Assembly (NCBI GenBank): GCA_902598525.1
Contig: CACKBZ010000003.1
Location: 1-64,000 of the forward strand
Length of the DNA: 64,000 bases
DNA from: an uncultured Bacteroidota bacterium
GTDB lineage: Bacteria > Bacteroidota > Bacteroidia > Flavobacteriales > Flavobacteriaceae
Direction of reading: 5' to 3'
This document shows positions 21,251-31,269 of the stretch, one piece after another. Below the pieces are notes generated by a model that was given only the letters and a program-made list of their open reading frames with translations, was not told where the DNA came from and did no database searches. Positions within the stretch are counted from its first letter, which is position 1, and every line of letters starts with the position of its first letter. Both the position numbers and the translations under genes were made by a program.

Positions 21251-24200
21251 TTAGGTTTTTGACAACCATTTATAGCTATTGTCAAATACTTTTATCCATG
21301 GAGAAAATTTATCGTCTCTATTTTCAGGATAATAAGCCCAGTTATGAGGGTAAATTGACCTTTCTAAATGTGGCATCATTACAAGATGTCTCCCATCATT
21401 TGAAACTAGCATTGCTGTATTGAAATCTGAACCATTAGGATTTGCTGGATATGAATCATAAAGAAATTTTCCTGCTATAGAATATTTATCTTCCGTGTAT
21501 GGAAGATTAAACTTCCCTTCTCCATGTGCTGACCATACGCCTAGTTTACTTCCCTCCATTCCTTTTAACATAATTGAAGATGTATCTTTAATTTCAACAG
21601 ATAAAAATATGCACTCAAATTTTCCAGACTCATTATGTAACATTTTAGGTTTATCAGAGTGATCTTTGTTAATTAACCCAAGTTCAATAAATAATTGACA
21701 ACCATTGCATACTCCAAGGGATAGAGTGTCATCTCTATCAAAGAAATTTTCGAGTGCTTTTTTAGCAATCGGATTAAAAATAAATGAACCAGCCCATCCC
21801 TTAGCGGATCCAAGAACATCTGAATTAGAAAACCCTCCAACTGCAACCAAAAGTTGAATATCCTCTAGACTCTCTCTACCAGATATTATATCTGTCATGT
21901 GTATGTCTTTAACATTGAAACCTGCAGCACTCATCATAAATGCCATTTCTCTCTCAGAATTACTGCCTTTCTCTCTTAATACAGCAGCATTAATTTTATT
22001 TCTATTACTTGAGAGTAATGAGCCATTAAAATTTTTAGGGAACGAGAATTTAAGAGGCTGTTTTTTATAATTATTATACCTTTCACTGGATTTATTTTTT
22101 AGTGTCTGTTTTTTGTCAAAGTCCTTAGAAGTCGAATACCATATGTCCCTATATGTATATATATCAAAAGAGAATTCATCCTCATAGTTTAATATATTTA
22201 ATTTTCCATCTAGATTTACTTTACCAATCCTATAACAATCTACACCTATGTCAAAGAATACTTTAGTTAAGTCTATTTCTGATTGAATTATTACTCCTGG
22301 ATTTTCAGAAAAAAGCAATTTAATTGAATCTTTACAATCAACTTGATTAAGATTAATATTCATACCAACATTATTACTTGTAAAACACATCTCAAGTAAT
22401 GAGGTAATTAATCCTCCAGATGAGATATCATGACCTGATATAATCTTGTCATCAATTATTAAATCTTGTATTAAATTAAATGAACTTTTAAATTTTTTAT
22501 AATCTATAACAGTAGGTGATTCGGATCCAACTCTATTTAGAGTTTGGCCAAAAGATGATCCTCCTAATTTATAGTCATCTGAAGAAAGATTTATATAAAA
22601 AATCTCACCTTTTTCTTTACTTAGAACAGGTTTAATTACTTTTCTAATATCAATACAATGAGCAGATGCAGATACAATTACAGTACCAGGAGATTTTACT
22701 TTTTGTTCATCATATTTTTGAACCATTGATAGTGAATCTTTTCCAGTTGGAATATTTATACCTAATGATATTGCAAAATCTGAACATGCTTCTACAGCGT
22801 CATATAATCTCGAATCTTCACCTTCATTTCCACATGGCCACATCCAGTTTGCAGATAGAGAAACTGAATTTATTCTGTCTTTAAGAGGAGCCCATACAAT
22901 ATTTGTTAAAGATTCTGCTATAGAGTTTATACTTCCAACTTTTGCATCGATTAAACCAGAAACTGGAGAATGTCCGATTGATGATGCAATTCCATCATAA
23001 CTAGTATAGTCTAATGCAACAACTCCACAGTTAGCAAGAGGAAGTTGAATCTCTCCAACAGTTTGTTGTTGAGCAATTCTTCCAGTTACACATCTATCAA
23101 CTTTATTTGTAAGCCAATCTTTGCATGCAACAGCTTCTATTTTTAAAACATTTTCCAAGTACTCATTAAAGAGTTTGCTATCATATTCAATTTCCATGTA
23201 ATTTGACTCAATTGATGAATCAATCATAATTTTTTTTGGCGCATCACCAAAAAGACTATCTAAATCAAGATTAATAGTCTCAATATCATTTGATCTATCT
23301 TTTACTCTAAATTTTTTATCAGCTGTAATTTTCCCAACCTTAAATATTGGAGCTCTTTCTCTATCAGCAATTTTTTTTACCAATTCATAATCTTTCTCTT
23401 TAATTATTATACCAATCCTCTCTTGAGATTCGTTACCAATTATTTCTTTATATGATAGAGAGGGGTCTCCAATAGGAAGTGAATCTAAATATATTTCACC
23501 TCCAATATCCTCAACTAACTCAGAAAAACAATTAAGATGTCCACCTGCTCCATGGTCATGAATAGATATTATTGGATTTTCGTCCATCTCAAATAAAGAT
23601 CTAATCGTATTTGTCACTCTTTTCTGCATTTCAGGATTAGACCTTTGAACGGCATTTAATTCTATCGCATCATTATAACTTCCGGTATCTGTTGATGAAA
23701 CAGAGGCCCCACCCATACCTATTCTATAATTATCTCCTCCAAGAAGTACTATTATATCCCCTTTTTCCGGGGTTCTTTTCATTGCCTGACTCAATTCTCC
23801 AAATCCAACACCACCTGCTAACATTATAACTTTATCAAAAGATTGCAAATCGTTGTTTTCATGATGTTCAAATGTAAATAAAGAACCAACTATTAGTGGT
23901 TGACCAAAACAATTACCAAAGTCAGAAGCACCATTAGATGCTTTTATTAAAATATCCAAAGGAGTTTGATACTTCCAAATTCTTTCTGGTATATTTTTTT
24001 CCCATAGTTTATTCTTATCTAATCTCGAATATGGAGTCATGTATACAGCAGATCCTACTAATGGTATGGAACCTGTTCCCCCTGCAGCACGATCTCTTAT
24101 TTCTCCACCTGAACCTGTTGCTGCTCCATTATACGGTTCAACAGTTGTTGGAAAGTTATGTGTTTCTGCTTTCAGTGAGATTATACTATTTATTTCTTTA

Positions 24201-24898
24201 TTTATGTAGAAGCTACTTTTATCAGAAAATTTAGGTTGAAATTGAACAATATTGGGACCTTTAATAAACGCTACATTATCAGAATATGCTGAAACAATAC
24301 CATTTTTATTTGCCTTTGAAGTGTTTTTTATTAAACTAAATAAGCTCTCTTTTTTTTCTATGCCGTCAATTATAAATTTTCCATTAAATATTTTGTGTCT
24401 ACAATGTTCAGAGTTTACCTGAGAAAATCCATAAACCTCAGAGTCACTTAAATATCTTCCTATTTTTTTTGATAATTTTTCTAAATATGATATTTCAAAC
24501 TCGTCTAGTGCTAATCCTTGTTCATCATTGTAAGCTTTTATATTATCAATAATTATTTTTTTCTCTGGATTTAGAATACTAGCAAAAATTTTTTGATTTA
24601 ATTCATCGTATTTCTGGTGAATCATTCTGTCGAATGATTTATTAATTATTACATTATCGAACTCCTCAATACGAACTAATGATTCAACTCCCATATTTTT
24701 TGTTATCTCAACTGCATTCGTACTCCAAGGAGAAATCATTGAAGACTTCGGTCCAATAAACTTTTCCTCAATTATATCTTTATTAATTATTGGCGAATTA
24801 AGTGCCCAGGATATTTTTTTTAAATTTTCAGCTGATAATTTTACAGAGGTTTCTACAGCAAACACTTTTGATTTTGAATCACCAAAAAATAATATCAT
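21251..24898 (-). CDS. purL: Phosphoribosylformylglycinamidine synthase (single-chain)
   Basis: 1215 aa; SEHCRHKIFNGKF, KAETHNFPTTVEPYNGAATGSGGEIRD, C-terminal GATase LGVCNGCQLFIELGL. Confidence 0.98.
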   Translation of the reverse strand: MILFFGDSKSKVFAVETSVKLSAENLKKISWALNSPIINKDIIEEKFIGPKSSMISPWSTNAVEITKNMGVESLVRIEEFDNVIINKSFDRMIHQKYDELNQKIFASILNPEKKIIIDNIKAYNDEQGLALDEFEISYLEKLSKKIGRYLSDSEVYGFSQVNSEHCRHKIFNGKFIIDGIEKKESLFSLIKNTSKANKNGIVSAYSDNVAFIKGPNIVQFQPKFSDKSSFYINKEINSIISLKAETHNFPTTVEPYNGAATGSGGEIRDRAAGGTGSIPLVGSAVYMTPYSRLDKNKLWEKNIPERIWKYQTPLDILIKASNGASDFGNCFGQPLIVGSLFTFEHHENNDLQSFDKVIMLAGGVGFGELSQAMKRTPEKGDIIVLLGGDNYRIGMGGASVSSTDTGSYNDAIELNAVQRSNPEMQKRVTNTIRSLFEMDENPIISIHDHGAGGHLNCFSELVEDIGGEIYLDSLPIGDPSLSYKEIIGNESQERIGIIIKEKDYELVKKIADRERAPIFKVGKITADKKFRVKDRSNDIETINLDLDSLFGDAPKKIMIDSSIESNYMEIEYDSKLFNEYLENVLKIEAVACKDWLTNKVDRCVTGRIAQQQTVGEIQLPLANCGVVALDYTSYDGIASSIGHSPVSGLIDAKVGSINSIAESLTNIVWAPLKDRINSVSLSANWMWPCGNEGEDSRLYDAVEACSDFAISLGINIPTGKDSLSMVQKYDEQKVKSPGTVIVSASAHCIDIRKVIKPVLSKEKGEIFYINLSSDDYKLGGSSFGQTLNRVGSESPTVIDYKKFKSSFNLIQDLIIDDKIISGHDISSGGLITSLLEMCFTSNNVGMNINLNQVDCKDSIKLLFSENPGVIIQSEIDLTKVFFDIGVDCYRIGKVNLDGKLNILNYEDEFSFDIYTYRDIWYSTSKDFDKKQTLKNKSSERYNNYKKQPLKFSFPKNFNGSLLSSNRNKINAAVLREKGSNSEREMAFMMSAAGFNVKDIHMTDIISGRESLEDIQLLVAVGGFSNSDVLGSAKGWAGSFIFNPIAKKALENFFDRDDTLSLGVCNGCQLFIELGLINKDHSDKPKMLHNESGKFECIFLSVEIKDTSSIMLKGMEGSKLGVWSAHGEGKFNLPYTEDKYSIAGKFLYDSYPANPNGSDFNTAMLVSNDGRHLVMMPHLERSIYPHNWAYYPENRDDKFSPWIKVFDNSYKWLSKT

Positions 24899-24935
24899 TT
24901 CAGAATATTAAGCTGTAAATTTAGTTGATTTAAAA

Positions 24936-26750
24936 TTACATTTGAAGTTCATTCATATTTTTATATGAAGAATTTGAGTTAATAAGTTCATCATGTGTTC
25001 CTTCTGCTACTATCCTGCCTTTGTCAATTAAAATTATTTTATCACATTTTTTAATTGTTGAAAACTTATGAGCAATTATTAGTGAAGTCTTATCCAACAT
25101 TAACTTATCAATTGCATCTTGAATTTTCTTTTCAGATTCACTATCTAAAGAGGATGTAGCTTCATCTAAAATTAAAATGGATGGACTCTTAAGCATTGCA
25201 CGAGCAATTGTTAGTCTTTGCTTCTGTCCACCTGAAAGCTTTCCTCCATAATCACCAATATTTGTATCATATTTTTCAATTTGTTGAATTATAAATTCGT
25301 GAGCATTCGCTTCTTTGGCAGCATTTACAATATCTTCGTCCATAGAGTCTAAATCTCCAATTCTTATATTATTCATAATTGTGTCGTTGAAAAGGATTGA
25401 CTCTTGTGTAACAATAGATATATTCTTATAAAGAGAATCACGAGTAATTGAAGAGATTTCCATTCCATCTATGCTTATTGATCCAGAGTTAGAATTATAG
25501 AAGCCATTTAATAGGTTAGCAATAGTTGTTTTTCCACTTCCAGATGATCCAACCAAAGCAACACTCTCACCTTTCTTAATTGAGAAAGAAATATTATCTA
25601 ATATTTTTATTTGTCCATATGAGAAATCAACATTTTTAAATTCTATTTTATCATTAAATGTTTCAAGTAATTGGTCTCTATTTGAATCATTGTCAGGTTG
25701 AAATTCAATTATTTCAAATACCCTTTCAGCTGCAGCATTTCCCTTTTTAATACTGTAAAAAGACTTACTTAAATTTTTAGCCGGAGTTAAAATATTATAA
25801 GCAAGACCCATAAATACAATAAAAGTTGTTCCAGAAATTGTTTCATTAATTAACACCATTTTACCTCCAAACCATAAAAGAACTCCAATAACTAAAATAC
25901 CCATGAATTCACTAAATGGACCTGCTAAGTTTTTCCTGTTTATTACTTTATTCGAAAATTTATATAGCATTTGATTTATACTATTAAATTTTTGATTAAA
26001 ATACGACTCCGAAAGAAAAGACTTAATAACTTTTTGTCCACTTATAGTCTCATCAATCATAGAAAGAAAATTACTTTGTTGTTGTTGAACCTCTTTAGAA
26101 TCTTTTCTAAGTTTTTTTCCAATTATTGAAATTATAAATCCTGAGATCGGAATAAAAAGGATCACAAATAAAGTTAGCTCAGGACTTATTGTAAACATTA
26201 CAATTAAGGTGAATAAAATTGTTAGTGGTTCTCTAACCATTAGCTCTAAAATAGAAAGATATGAAGTCTGAATTTCTAGTATATCTGCAGTAATCCTTGA
26301 CATCAAATCACCTTTTTTCTTATTTAAGAAATATGAAATTGGCATTGAAATTACTCTTGAATATAGTTTACCTCGTAAGTTTTTAAGTAATCCATTTTTT
26401 ACAAAAGTTATATTATAGAGTGCCAGGTAATTGAATAAATTTTTCATCAAAAAAAAGAAAATCACAATCCCAACAACTAAAATTAGAGTTGATGAAATAT
26501 CAGTTTCTAATTGTCTTGATATATAATAGTTAAAGTAATCCTCTAAGTATTCTCTTATATTACTGATTCCAGAATACTCTGGTTCACTATACACGTCCTT
26601 TGTCTGTTTAAAAAGTACATCAAGCATTGGAATAAATGATACAAAAGCTAGAGCACTAAAAATTGCATAGAGTATATTAAATATAATATTCAATACTCCA
26701 TAATAAGTATAATCTAGACCATATTTTAGAACCCTTGTAAAGTAATTCAT
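24936..26750 (-). CDS. ABC transporter, fused permease/ATPase (MsbA-like)
   Basis: Walker A GSSGSGKTT, signature LSGGQKQR, Walker B ILILDEATSSLD, N-terminal TM domain. Confidence 0.95.
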   Translation of the reverse strand: MNYFTRVLKYGLDYTYYGVLNIIFNILYAIFSALAFVSFIPMLDVLFKQTKDVYSEPEYSGISNIREYLEDYFNYYISRQLETDISSTLILVVGIVIFFFLMKNLFNYLALYNITFVKNGLLKNLRGKLYSRVISMPISYFLNKKKGDLMSRITADILEIQTSYLSILELMVREPLTILFTLIVMFTISPELTLFVILFIPISGFIISIIGKKLRKDSKEVQQQQSNFLSMIDETISGQKVIKSFLSESYFNQKFNSINQMLYKFSNKVINRKNLAGPFSEFMGILVIGVLLWFGGKMVLINETISGTTFIVFMGLAYNILTPAKNLSKSFYSIKKGNAAAERVFEIIEFQPDNDSNRDQLLETFNDKIEFKNVDFSYGQIKILDNISFSIKKGESVALVGSSGSGKTTIANLLNGFYNSNSGSISIDGMEISSITRDSLYKNISIVTQESILFNDTIMNNIRIGDLDSMDEDIVNAAKEANAHEFIIQQIEKYDTNIGDYGGKLSGGQKQRLTIARAMLKSPSILILDEATSSLDSESEKKIQDAIDKLMLDKTSLIIAHKFSTIKKCDKIILIDKGRIVAEGTHDELINSNSSYKNMNELQM

Positions 26751-27695
26751 CTAAAAAGTTTTCTCTTTGATTGAGTATTTATTTTTACTAATATTAAATT
26801 TAATTATTATCTCAGCTAAAAAACCAGCTATAAAAAATTGGGCACCTAATACTATTGTAATTAAGGCAATATAGAACTCAGGTTTTGATGTTATCAATCT
26901 TGAGGAAGTATCTATGAAAAGTTTATTATACCCAAGATAAATTGTAAACAAAATACCAACTGTAAACATTATGGTACCTAAAGTCCCAAAAAAATGCATT
27001 GGTCTCCTGCCAAATTTTTCAGTAAACCATAAAGTAATTATATCAAGGAACCCTCTTATAAATCTCTCATTACCAAATTTAGTTTTCCCATATTTTCTTG
27101 CTTGGTGTTTTACAACATGTTCACCTATTCTATTAAATCCTTTATTCTTTGCAAGTATTGGAATGAACCTATGCATATCTGCATATAAACTAATTGACTT
27201 AGCAACTTCATTTTTGTATACTTTTATACCACAGTTAAAGTCATTTAGATTAATTCCTGAAAAGACTCTTGCAACTAAGTTAAAAAAGTAAGAAGGGACT
27301 CTTTTAGTAATAAAAGAATCATGCCTTTTCTTCTTCCAACCAGAGATCAAATCAAGATCATTGTCTATTAGCTTTTTTACCATCAATGGTATTTCTTCAG
27401 GTGAGTCCTGAAGATCAGCATCCATCGTAGCAACATACTTTCCTTTTGCTTCTGAAAAACCAAGGCTTAAAGCTTGTGATTTTCCATAATTTCTATTAAA
27501 AGAAATTCCTTTACGATTTAAGTTACTAATAGTTATACTTTTAATAATATCCCATGATGAGTCATTACTGCCATCATCAACATATATAACCTCATAATCA
27601 AAATCTTCATATTTAAATGAAAGTGAAATCCAATCATCAAGTTCTTTTAGTGACTCAGATTCATTAAAAAGAGGTATGATGACAGAAACATCCAT
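26751..27695 (-). CDS. Family 2 glycosyltransferase with two C-terminal TMs (DPM1/GtrB-like)
   Basis: VSVIIPLFNESESLKEL, YVDDGSNDSSW, MDADLQDSPEEI. Confidence 0.94.
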   Translation of the reverse strand: MDVSVIIPLFNESESLKELDDWISLSFKYEDFDYEVIYVDDGSNDSSWDIIKSITISNLNRKGISFNRNYGKSQALSLGFSEAKGKYVATMDADLQDSPEEIPLMVKKLIDNDLDLISGWKKKRHDSFITKRVPSYFFNLVARVFSGINLNDFNCGIKVYKNEVAKSISLYADMHRFIPILAKNKGFNRIGEHVVKHQARKYGKTKFGNERFIRGFLDIITLWFTEKFGRRPMHFFGTLGTIMFTVGILFTIYLGYNKLFIDTSSRLITSKPEFYIALITIVLGAQFFIAGFLAEIIIKFNISKNKYSIKEKTF

Positions 27696-27703
27696 AAATT
27701 ATA

Positions 27704-28255
27704 TTAAGCAGGTTTATTTTTCTTCAGTGCTAATCCAGTAATTAATGAAATTATACTACCAAAAAATAAAGATGAAGCAATACCAAATACAGCAATCATT
27801 GAAGGTGAAAGAAAGAACTCGATACTTCCCTCAATTGCTTCAATCATCTCATCTGTTAGTTCAGGATTTTGCTCAATTGCCTGATCAATTGAATACTCCA
27901 TTACTTTAGTCATTGTATCTGGGTCAAGAATTGTCATCTGAAGAATTCCATAGACAGTCCCGATAACTGATCCCAAAACACATATACCAAGTCCAATTTT
28001 AAAGCCTTGCCCTAAACTTATGAAACCCTCGTTTGCTTTTTTAAAAGCTAATTGTCCAAAAACAACTGCTCCAACTGTCAATACCAAGTTAACTATGCTT
28101 TGGAGAGAGCCTTGTTCAATATGCATATCCATTAGGAATAACATCAGTGAAAATGCCACTGTTATTCCTCCTAATAAAAGTCCATAATTTATTATTACTG
28201 ATTTTATTGTTCCGTTAGTTTGAATCATTTCTTTTGTATTAATTGTGAAAAGCAA
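27704..28255 (-). CDS. DUF4199-like membrane protein
   Basis: IINYGLLLGG..., GFKIGLGICVLGSVIGTVY; adjacency to GT2 is typical of Flavobacteriia. Confidence 0.75.
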   Translation of the reverse strand: MLFTINTKEMIQTNGTIKSVIINYGLLLGGITVAFSLMLFLMDMHIEQGSLQSIVNLVLTVGAVVFGQLAFKKANEGFISLGQGFKIGLGICVLGSVIGTVYGILQMTILDPDTMTKVMEYSIDQAIEQNPELTDEMIEAIEGSIEFFLSPSMIAVFGIASSLFFGSIISLITGLALKKNKPA

Positions 28256-28295
28256 AATTAAGCAATTATAATGATAGGATATATGAAAAAAATTT

Positions 28296-28303
28296 TAAAT
28301 TTG
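28296..28303 (+). promoter_or_regulatory. Putative -7 box (TAnnTTTG) upstream of rpmE
   Basis: TAAATTTG 17 nt before ATG at 28320/28321 region. Confidence 0.5.
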
Positions 28304-28319
28304 CACTCACTTTTAGGCT

Positions 28320-28751
28320 ATGAAGAGTAATATACATCCTGAAAACTATAGATTAGTGGCATTTAAAGATATGTCCAATAACGATGTATTTATTACTAAA
28401 TCGACTGTAGAAACTAAAGAAACCACAAAAATTGATGGTGTTGAGTATCCGCTCTTTAAATTAGAGATTTCAAGAACATCTCACCCTTATTATACTGGTA
28501 AGTCTAAGCTTGTAGATACTGCTGGTAGAGTTGATAAGTTTAGAAGTAAATATGCAAACTTTAATCAGCCTGCCACTAACGATGCATCTGCTGAAGAGAC
28601 ACCTGCTGAGGCATCTGCTGTTGAGGCACCTGCTGAAGAGGCACCTGCTGAAGAGGCTACTGCTGAGGCACCTGCTGAAGAGGCACCTGCTGAAGAGGCA
28701 CCTGCTGAAGAGGCTACTGCCGAATCCTCTGAAGAAGAATCTGATTCATAA
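28320..28751 (+). CDS. rpmE: 50S ribosomal protein L31 type B with Ala/Glu/Pro repeat C-terminal extension
   Basis: [35 protein letters not shown]...[43 protein letters not shown] then APAEE repeats. Confidence 0.95.
   Translation: MKSNIHPENYRLVAFKDMSNNDVFITKSTVETKETTKIDGVEYPLFKLEISRTSHPYYTGKSKLVDTAGRVDKFRSKYANFNQPATNDASAEETPAEASAVEAPAEEAPAEEATAEAPAEEAPAEEAPAEEATAESSEEESDS
28585..28725 (+). repeat. In-frame 15-bp tandem repeat (gcacctgctgaagag, APAEE) in the rpmE 3' end
   Basis: Multiple near-perfect copies, with gctactgct(gag) variants. Confidence 0.95.
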
Positions 28752-28762
28752 TACCCCAAGTT

Positions 28763-30091
28763 TTGTCTTCAATAAACATATCTTCTAGGTCTAAAAGAAA
28801 GATTTCTTCTGTTGCTATTTATACTCTAGGTTGTAAATTAAACTTTTCTGAATCTTCATATATATCAAAATCCTTGAAAGAGAACGACTATGAGATTGTT
28901 GATTTTAAGGATTATGCAGATGCATATGTTATTAATACATGCTCTGTTACGGAAAATGCAGATAAAAAATTCAAGTATTATGTAAAGCAGGCACAAAAAA
29001 TCAATCCAGACGCATTTATTGCTGCTATAGGTTGTTATGCACAATTAAAACCTAAGGAGCTACTTGATGTTGATGGAGTAGATATAGTCCTTGGCGCATC
29101 TGATAAGTTTAATTTATTGGATTATTTAAAAAACATTGATAATGATCTTTCTAATAAAGTTCATTCATGTAACATAAATGAGGTTGACTTATTTAAAGAA
29201 AGCTATTCATTAAATCACAGAACTAGGGCATTTCTTAAAGTACAGGATGGTTGTGACTACAAATGTAGCTTTTGTACAATCCCACTTGCAAGAGGTAAAT
29301 CTAGAAGTGATACCATAGTTAATATTTTAAAAAATATAAAAAAAATTGACTCTCAGGAAATAAAAGAAATTGTGCTAACAGGCATTAATCTCGGTGATTA
29401 TGGTAAAAATGACGAAGAAAATAATAAATGTAATTTTTATGATTTAATTAAAGAAATTGAAAATCTAGAAACAAATATTAGGTTTAGAATCTCATCAATT
29501 GAACCTAATTTACTTACTGATGAAATAATTGAATTTATAAGTAAAAGTGAAAAATTTGTTCCTCATTTTCATATTCCACTTCAAAGCGGAAGTGACTCTG
29601 TACTTAAACTCATGAGAAGAAGATATGATTCAAGTCTATACAAAAGTCGAATCAAAATGATTAAGGAATTAATGCCAGAGGCATCAATCGGAGTTGATGT
29701 GATTGTTGGTTTTCCTGGAGAAGACGATGATAAATTTTTAGATAGTATGAATTTTATAGAGTCACTTGATGTGTCATACCTTCATGTATTTACATATTCT
29801 GAAAGAGATAATACACATGCAATAACTTTACCTAAAATTGTCAATCCAAATACTAGATCTAAAAGGAGTAAGCTTTTGAGACTTCTTTCAAGTAGAAAAA
29901 AATCCGATTTCTATAAAAGTAACATTGGTACTGAACATAATGTTTTATTTGAGTCTGAAAATAAGAACGGATACATAGAAGGTTTCTCTGAAAACTATCT
30001 TCGTTTTAGAACAATTTGGGATCCAAAATTGGCGGGAACCATTAAACAAATGAAATTTAGTGAGATTGATCCAGAAGGATTTGCAATCTAG
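28763..30091 (+). CDS. mtaB: tRNA (N6-L-threonylcarbamoyladenosine(37)-C2) methylthiotransferase
   Basis: IYTLGCKLNFSES, DGCDYKCSFCTIPLARGKSRS radical SAM CxxxCxxC, IPLQSGSDSVLKLMRRRY. Confidence 0.93.
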   Translation: MSSINISSRSKRKISSVAIYTLGCKLNFSESSYISKSLKENDYEIVDFKDYADAYVINTCSVTENADKKFKYYVKQAQKINPDAFIAAIGCYAQLKPKELLDVDGVDIVLGASDKFNLLDYLKNIDNDLSNKVHSCNINEVDLFKESYSLNHRTRAFLKVQDGCDYKCSFCTIPLARGKSRSDTIVNILKNIKKIDSQEIKEIVLTGINLGDYGKNDEENNKCNFYDLIKEIENLETNIRFRISSIEPNLLTDEIIEFISKSEKFVPHFHIPLQSGSDSVLKLMRRRYDSSLYKSRIKMIKELMPEASIGVDVIVGFPGEDDDKFLDSMNFIESLDVSYLHVFTYSERDNTHAITLPKIVNPNTRSKRSKLLRLLSSRKKSDFYKSNIGTEHNVLFESENKNGYIEGFSENYLRFRTIWDPKLAGTIKQMKFSEIDPEGFAI

Positions 30092-30391
30092 TTAAAGCTT
30101 TATTCCGACAGGTAATAAATGCTTAAAGGATTTATTTTTTCTGACAAAGCCTGCTATTCTTGGGGAGGTTGGCACAACTCTCAAATTTTTACTTTCAATA
30201 AATTCTAGAACTTTTACTATAAAGTCTTCCTCAAAGGATTTATCCTTAATAGTTTCAGGTATATGAATTTTGGTAAGAAAAATCTTCCTTTCTTGTTCTG
30301 CGTATTCTATTCTTGCTAATGAGTCTGATACTTTTACTTCAAACTGTCTTAAAAACTCATTATTTTCTAATGTTATTTCGCTCATAAACAA
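30092..30391 (-). CDS. Small GNAT-like N-acetyltransferase (COG2388 type)
   Basis: ARIEYAEQERKIFLTKIHIPE...LRVVPTSPRIAGFVRKN. Likely start is the internal Met (MSEITLE). Confidence 0.75.
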   Translation of the reverse strand: MFMSEITLENNEFLRQFEVKVSDSLARIEYAEQERKIFLTKIHIPETIKDKSFEEDFIVKVLEFIESKNLRVVPTSPRIAGFVRKNKSFKHLLPVGIKL

Positions 30392-30445
30392 AAAAGTCGG
30401 ACAGCAAAGATAAAAAAAATCTATTTACGATAAAAAAACCTATTA

Positions 30446-30961
30446 CTAAATTCTTTTCATCTGCTCTTGCATTAACTTAATTTGAGCAGTTAGCATATTA
30501 TGTTTATCAAATGTCTTTGCCTCTGTAAGTAATGATTGGGCTTCTCTTTTTCTTCTTTTTTGCATCATAATTCCTGCAAGACTAAGTTTAGCCATTGCAA
30601 CATCATGACTCATATTTAATCCTAGCTTTAAGGCCTCGCGAAAATGTTTTTCAGCAATTGTCAGATTTTTCTGAGATTGAATTAACCCATGGAGGTAAAA
30701 GTAAAATCCTTGCTGTTTTTTTACCAAAGCAGATTTAGGATTTCTTATTAATTTGAGAATTCTTTCGGTTTTATCAAAATTTTGTTTCCTTAAACTTAAG
30801 AATGCAAATATTAAAACTTCATTTTTAAAATACAGTACAATCAGCAAGATTGATAGAATTATGAGAAATATTCCATTTCCAATAAATGTTTCAGTTATTT
30901 GAAATACTCCATACCCAAAAAGAGAAACTGACGCTATAAGCTTAATAATTTTTGGTATCAT
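30446..30961 (-). CDS. Small membrane-anchored TPR-like protein of unknown function
   Basis: N-terminal TM pair followed by helical repeat (AEKHFREALKLGLNMSHDVAMAKLSLAG). Confidence 0.65.
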   Translation of the reverse strand: MIPKIIKLIASVSLFGYGVFQITETFIGNGIFLIILSILLIVLYFKNEVLIFAFLSLRKQNFDKTERILKLIRNPKSALVKKQQGFYFYLHGLIQSQKNLTIAEKHFREALKLGLNMSHDVAMAKLSLAGIMMQKRRKREAQSLLTEAKTFDKHNMLTAQIKLMQEQMKRI

Positions 30962-31017
30962 ATATAATGCTAATTTACAATTTAAAAATATTTATATGAA
31001 GTTGAATAAAAAGATAT

Positions 31018-31025
31018 TATATTTG
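31018..31025 (+). promoter_or_regulatory. Putative -7 box (TAnnTTTG) upstream of rpmH
   Basis: TATATTTG 20 nt upstream of the GTG start at 31046. Confidence 0.5.
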
Positions 31026-31045
31026 CCAGCGATTAAATTACTAAA

Positions 31046-31204
31046 GTGAAAAGGACTTATCAACCATCTAAAAGAAAGAGAAGAAATAAGCATGGTTTCA
31101 TGGAAAGAATGTCAACTGCTAATGGACGTAGAGTTTTAGCAAGTAGGAGGGCTAAAGGTAGGAAAAGATTATCCGTTTCAGATGAATCTCGTCATAAGAA
31201 ATAA
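31046..31204 (+). CDS. rpmH: 50S ribosomal protein L34 (GTG start)
   Basis: Read by eye, not in ORF track: (V)[51 protein letters not shown]. Confidence 0.97.
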   Translation: MKRTYQPSKRKRRNKHGFMERMSTANGRRVLASRRAKGRKRLSVSDESRHKK

Positions 31205-31226
31205 TTTTTAATAACTTTTTTTAGAT

Positions 31227-31252
31227 GGTGCTTTTACAGCACCTTTTTTTTA
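31227..31252 (+). terminator. Intrinsic terminator after rpmH
   Basis: GGTGCT-TTTAC-AGCACC hairpin followed by nine T. Confidence 0.85.
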
Positions 31253-31269
31253 TATTTTAGTGTGATTTT

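Noticed and set aside
22666-24234. Antisense ORFs 22666..22884 and 23938..24234 inside purL
   Set aside because: Low-complexity Leu/His-rich translations antisense to a full-length purL; chance ORFs in AT-rich DNA.
28585-28725. Possible CRISPR-like array
   Set aside because: 15-bp contiguous in-frame repeat without unique spacers; it encodes the L31 tail. No other direct-repeat/spacer pattern seen in the window.
28531-28788. ORFs in other frames over the rpmE repeat (28531..28788 + and 28565..28759 -)
   Set aside because: A 15-bp period repeat keeps alternative frames open; the products are low complexity and overlap a clear L31 gene.
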